A DNA stretch of 64,000 nt, from positions 22,074,635 to 22,138,634 of the forward strand of contig JAJKFL010000005.1 of NCBI GenBank assembly GCA_021186555.1, written 5' to 3'. Positions 59,815 to 64,000 of the stretch are shown one piece after another; the first letter of the stretch is position 1, and each line of letters begins with the position of its first letter. The notes beneath the pieces are model-generated. The model made no database searches and was not told the origin of the DNA. It worked only from the letters and a program-made list of their open reading frames with translations. The position numbers were made by a program, and so were the translations under genes. The stretch is from Reticulitermes speratus. Taxonomy: Eukaryota; Arthropoda; Insecta; Blattodea; Rhinotermitidae.

Positions 59815-62800
59815 GTAAGTACTTTATGTAGACGTTACTGTGTTACGATTGTGAACTGAGCTTTTTGCTCGCAAATTCTGAACAAAGAGGTAAAATGTTC
59901 TGTACAACTAATTTTGATAATATTATTATCTATTCTAGAATAACAATTTTTTTTTCGCTGTGAAGTGTTAGCCATTGTGATACAGAAATATGATTTCGGG
60001 GCGTGAGGCTTCGTATGAGATCTGTAATTTGGGTCTGTAGAGCATGTTAGTGAATAGATGATGAAAAGAGAATATTACAGAGTAGCGTATTTCGAAATTA
60101 CGTAGAAATTGTGGTGCTTCTCAACATCATCATTGAATTTTGAGAGTAAATCTACTGTTAAAACAATTCCTTTAGTAGAGAACTTGGTCATACTCTACAC
60201 TGTATATATTATTACGATCCACTGTTACATATTTGAGGGATATTTTAAAACTCCCATTTCACCAAATATGTGTGCTATGTGTTTGGAAAAGTTCTGGAAG
60301 CACAGCTGGAGTTCGATATGCATAAAAAATTCAGAACTTGAAAAATAAAAACAGGCACTAAGTAGTTCTTATAGGTTATGAAGAAAGATTTCCGCCTGGC
60401 ATGCCATACAGCAGAGGTGCCCAACAGTTAATCTCGGCCAGTTGTTTGGTCGATAGCAACCGCTTTTTGGTATCTGTCAAAATTTATTTACCTTCTCACT
60501 ACGATCAATACCTCTTCGTTTAACAACATTTTTTGGATGAACCTACCCCTGTGATCCTACCTAACCCAGATGAAGATAATGTAATCAAGATGCCGACACC
60601 GTGTCGCCGATGAACATTTAAAGTACTGCCTTCACTTGTGCCTAAGTAATTATGAACCCCCTTTCAGTAAGTTATCGCAAGATATGCAGTGTCATGCATC
60701 AACTTCGCAACAGGAAGGTTAATGAGAAACACCTTTTAATTATGGTAATTTTTAGTTTGAAGATATAAATTTTTAATAAATGAAACAGTTTTACTTTTTT
60801 ATGTTTGATTATAATGCTATTTTACACTTTTTGCCTAGTTGACCTAACATTAATATATATTACGCACTATGGTAGATCGCGGAAGATTTTCTTTCTTTAG
60901 AGTAGATCACTGAGTCCAAAAGTCTGGCCATCTATGCCATACAGGCACAGAAGGGGAGAAGAAGCATAGTTCTACTCATTCTTAACCTCGGCGCTAGATG
61001 GGGGTGGTTGTCAATGCGACGCCTTGGCCGCTTTATCCCCATGAAAAATCCCCGGTACCCATTGTATAGGAGACTGGGTGCGCCCCACGGCCGGTCTGGA
61101 CAGGTGTGGAGAAGAGGAAAAATTTTGCACCCACCGGGGTTAGTACCCAAAGCTTATAATCTGTAGGTGTGCCCTACTAGCCTCTTTCTGTACAAGAGGA
61201 CAGTACATTGCCGCGTCAAGCATACCTTCCTCTCCCTCTTATCGCTGACGTCTTCTGCTGGTACTTCTAACTGCTTCAAATGTGACTGCTTACATATATG
61301 CGTGCATACATAAGCTCATGTACTTGGATTTAACAGTTAACTGACGCAGAATCTTCTTTGGGCTGGCAAACTGGCTTCAGCTCTAGTCCACCTTAATCTA
61401 ATTCACTTTTCAGTTATTGTTTCTATAAGATCTGTTTTAATAATATTCTCTTATTTACACCTAAACCATTCATTTTTATTTCGCCCTAGAGATTTACAAT
61501 GTAACGCTCCCCTCTGTCACATACCCTCTACAGTTATATACGTGATCGTACTATGCTTCATTTTGTTTCTGTAATAACACTACCTTATCTTAATAACCTT
61601 AAGTTCCTCTCTGTTATCGGCCCATCTTATTTATTTGTCTTACTCAGATAAATTCCTTTTCTGCAGATTATACACTTATTTCTTCTTTTTCAACCAGTAT
61701 ACACGTTTCATAACTGTATTTGCCCCTGGTTTAATTAATGTAATATCTCGTTTGAAAATTTAAAAGAATATTTAATAACTCCCAAGTATAGCTACGGTTT
61801 ATACAGATACATCTTCCATACATCTACTGTTAGATTTCAAACTTTGAAGGACAATCTGATATTGCGATTTCACTGCTTATGCACTTTGTACAGAATTTAA
61901 CTTTGCTGGAAAAGGCTGAGACTGCAAAACCTACTGAAGCAAAGGTATTGCTCACTGCCTTTTTATGACATTTACCATTTTATTGTCCCGTTCCAAGATA
62001 TTGCCACTGATTCATATTTCTGCATATCACACACACAGTCTATCACACACCTTATTCTCTTATATATGAACATATAGCCTATGTATGTAATTTAAAATTT
62101 TATTAATGTTTCTCCAATTTGTTCTCTCGTGTGTATGAAACGTTGACTATACGGAAACCACATATTTATAACCGTGCTGACACTAGGCCGTGTAGAGTCT
62201 AGGAACGAATAAATGGGTAAATAGATAGATAAATACTACAATTCTGTCAGAAAATCTTTCAAGAATGTTCTCACATGTTTACTGCAGGATAATGAAACCT
62301 TAATGTTATCTGCTTCTCGCTAGAGGGCTCTGAATTCGACGACCTATATAATAAATCAATCACTGAGACATCTCTTTCAATTGAATCGGTCGCTCGCAGG
62401 CGTAAGTTGCACTTCAGCGCATATGATGCACACTGCAGTGTTTTCCGGTGTAGGCCTAACACTTCCCTTCCGAACAGACTGAATTGCGCCCATTGGCCTG
62501 GTGACGTCTATCCGGGAACGTCCCTATGGAAGCCCCATCAATGTAGAGAGGGAGGCAGACCAGTAGCCCATACATGGGTCAGACCGCGAAGACATGAAAG
62601 GGGAGTGGTCCACAGGCATTTCCCCTGGACTACAAAACCCCGCACGCTCAAGAGTAATGTGAGAAATATGCAAATAATATTAATAATTAATTCTCTCTCC
62701 GTCCGCTCTTCGCCATTCGAAACCACCCAAGTACCTCCCCCTACATAAACATCCTCGAATTTCACTGGCTGCATTATTTTCTCGCTACAGTCGATGGTCT

Positions 62801-64000
62801 GTGGACTCTGATAGTCTAACAGTTAGTGCTGGCGAATTTAGATTTCGAAGTACAACTCTTCGTCAGAAATATTTCTACTGAAAGCGCGCAGTCGACAGAA
62901 GGATACAAAGTTATAAGTAACTCCATGCAGCAAAGCATTTCCTGAGAAGCTGATAGTCTCTCAGCTGGTGAAGAGTGTTCCCACTATAATGTGGAATCCG
63001 AAATTTAACTGCCATCTTCACAAGATCGAGCTTCTTTTCCTCATTCTAAGCCAGTTGAATCCATTCAGGGCCTCGCGCTCCGTCCTTTGAAGTGTAGTTG
63101 AATATTACCTGTGATTCGTGGCTAGGCACTTATCTTCCTTCAAGTATTCAAACTAAAATTCTTTGTACATTTATTAACTGCCAAAATCGCCCAGAAGGAC
63201 TGTTATTTACAATTACAACTTATATTTATTTTTAGCATTAGACGATAAGGAGGCGAAGAGTAATGAGAAATTTAAATTTCGTAATTTATTCGGATCAATT
63301 AATAATATAGTTTACAAAATATACTCCTAGTACATTATAAACTACTGGGCGTATAGAAGAGGTTAGAAAAACAAAGAAATGGAATAAAATTGTGGCTGGA
63401 AAACAGCAAAGTGATAGAACAGGACATCTGTGTATAAAGAAAATAAGAACATGAAATAAAACATGTTAGCTGTCTAAGAAGATGTGAAATAAATTAAATC
63501 GTCTAGAAATTGCCGATACTGCGCTGCAAGTTTAACGGCAGCTGCATGACGCACACAGCAACAGTCATATCGGCGCGTGTACGGTATACTGCATCAAGCA
63601 AGTCACTCAGCCCATTTCAGTCTACTGTCATAAGAGACTATGAAGTACAGTGAACTGTACATTTCTTTTGTTCGTGAGTTTGCAGTACCGTTGAATACAC
63701 AAGAATTTCATTGTGGAAACCTCTATAAAGAAGAAATCATATGAAAACTGCCGTAGGAAATTTACAATGTGCTTTGTCAGTATTTCAATTCCTTCGAAAT
63801 CAAGCATGTCTGTAAGTTTAAGTAGGTAGTTTCTAACACCGACTATAAAATGTGGTAAGTTATATGCCGAAGTGCAAGGTCGTTAACTTTGCCGTGCGTC
63901 TGAGTTCGGTATTGAATTGAATTCCCTGTGTTAGCAGTGTTGAATTTTCAGGTTTTACTAACAGAGGGTTTGTTAGTTACTTAAGTTGTAGTTTCTTAGT
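59815..64000 (+). other. Sequence after the last visible exon, presumed intron
   Basis: After the donor at 59815 I find one family D SINE (60933-61180). The expected DIP exon completing Ig3 is not visible, so the next exon probably lies beyond the window. 59815-60932 and 61181-64000 show no gene or repeat I can identify, only AT-rich sequence and short open frames without family features. Confidence 0.6.
60933..61180 (-). mobile_element. tRNA-derived SINE, family D
   Basis: The plus strand shows ACCTCGGCGCTAGATGGGGG, CTTGGCCGCTTTATCCCC, CGGTACCCATTGTATAGG and CACGGCCGGTCTGGACAGG. The B-box region is damaged (CACCGGGGTTAGTACCC). Orientation is antisense to the gene. Confidence 0.85.

Noticed and set aside
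61200-62250. Possible antisense LINE fragment after the family D SINE
   Set aside because: A few residues on the - strand loosely resemble a LINE C-terminal block, but I could not find two consecutive blocks in order.

Overview
The window looks like nuclear DNA of an insect with a large, AT-rich, repeat-laden genome. No bacterial-style gene layout, operon, CRISPR array or rRNA is present. The only host gene I can support is a run of four short exons on the + strand. They encode immunoglobulin domains of a neuronal cell-surface protein of the DIP (Dpr-interacting protein) / lachesin-like IgLON group. The intron size, the abundance of tRNA-headed SINEs and the RTE-type LINE remnants suggest a hemimetabolous insect. 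A cockroach or termite is my guess, from general resemblance only.

Host gene: exons lie at 18322-18507, 25729-25921, 33108-33236 and 59695-59814. Each has an AG acceptor and a GT donor, and the reading phases join exactly (0, 0, 1, 1, then out in phase 1). They encode the second half of Ig domain 1, all of Ig2 split over two exons, and the start of Ig3. The signal peptide and first half of Ig1 must lie upstream of the window or in sequence I could not recognise. The rest of Ig3 and the C-terminal membrane anchor lie beyond position 64000. The introns are 7.2, 7.2 and 26.5 kb.

Mobile DNA fills much of the rest. At least four tRNA-derived SINE families occur (called A to D here): A has about ten copies, D six, B three, C two. 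Several have clear target-site duplications of 10-14 bp. A dead, nearly full-length RTE-type LINE lies at 20348-23295, and truncated relatives of it at 5800, 17590, 24181, 25070, 34340, 50835 and 51228. A second LINE with a recognisable reverse transcriptase (FADD motif) lies on the - strand at 28338-30302; its 3' part carries a long minisatellite. Small DNA elements include a hAT-like MITE (19358-19574), a Tigger/pogo-like MITE (37169-37353), a 261-bp element with long terminal inverted repeats (5260-5520), two long-hairpin foldback elements (about 27017-27197 and 36450-36689) and two dead mariner-like transposase fragments (41500-42215 and 43805-44185).

Other structure: a 66-bp tandem array organised as a 132-bp dimer (49190-49823) was split by a family A SINE. 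Two 440-bp copies of an unclassified repeat lie in opposite orientation on either side of Ig exon 3. A 14-bp perfect hairpin sits in a TA-rich repeat at 53408-53443. Long stretches between these features hold no gene or repeat that I can recognise by eye. I did not find a convincing new gene system. The most interesting observations concern repeat architecture around the neuronal Ig gene.
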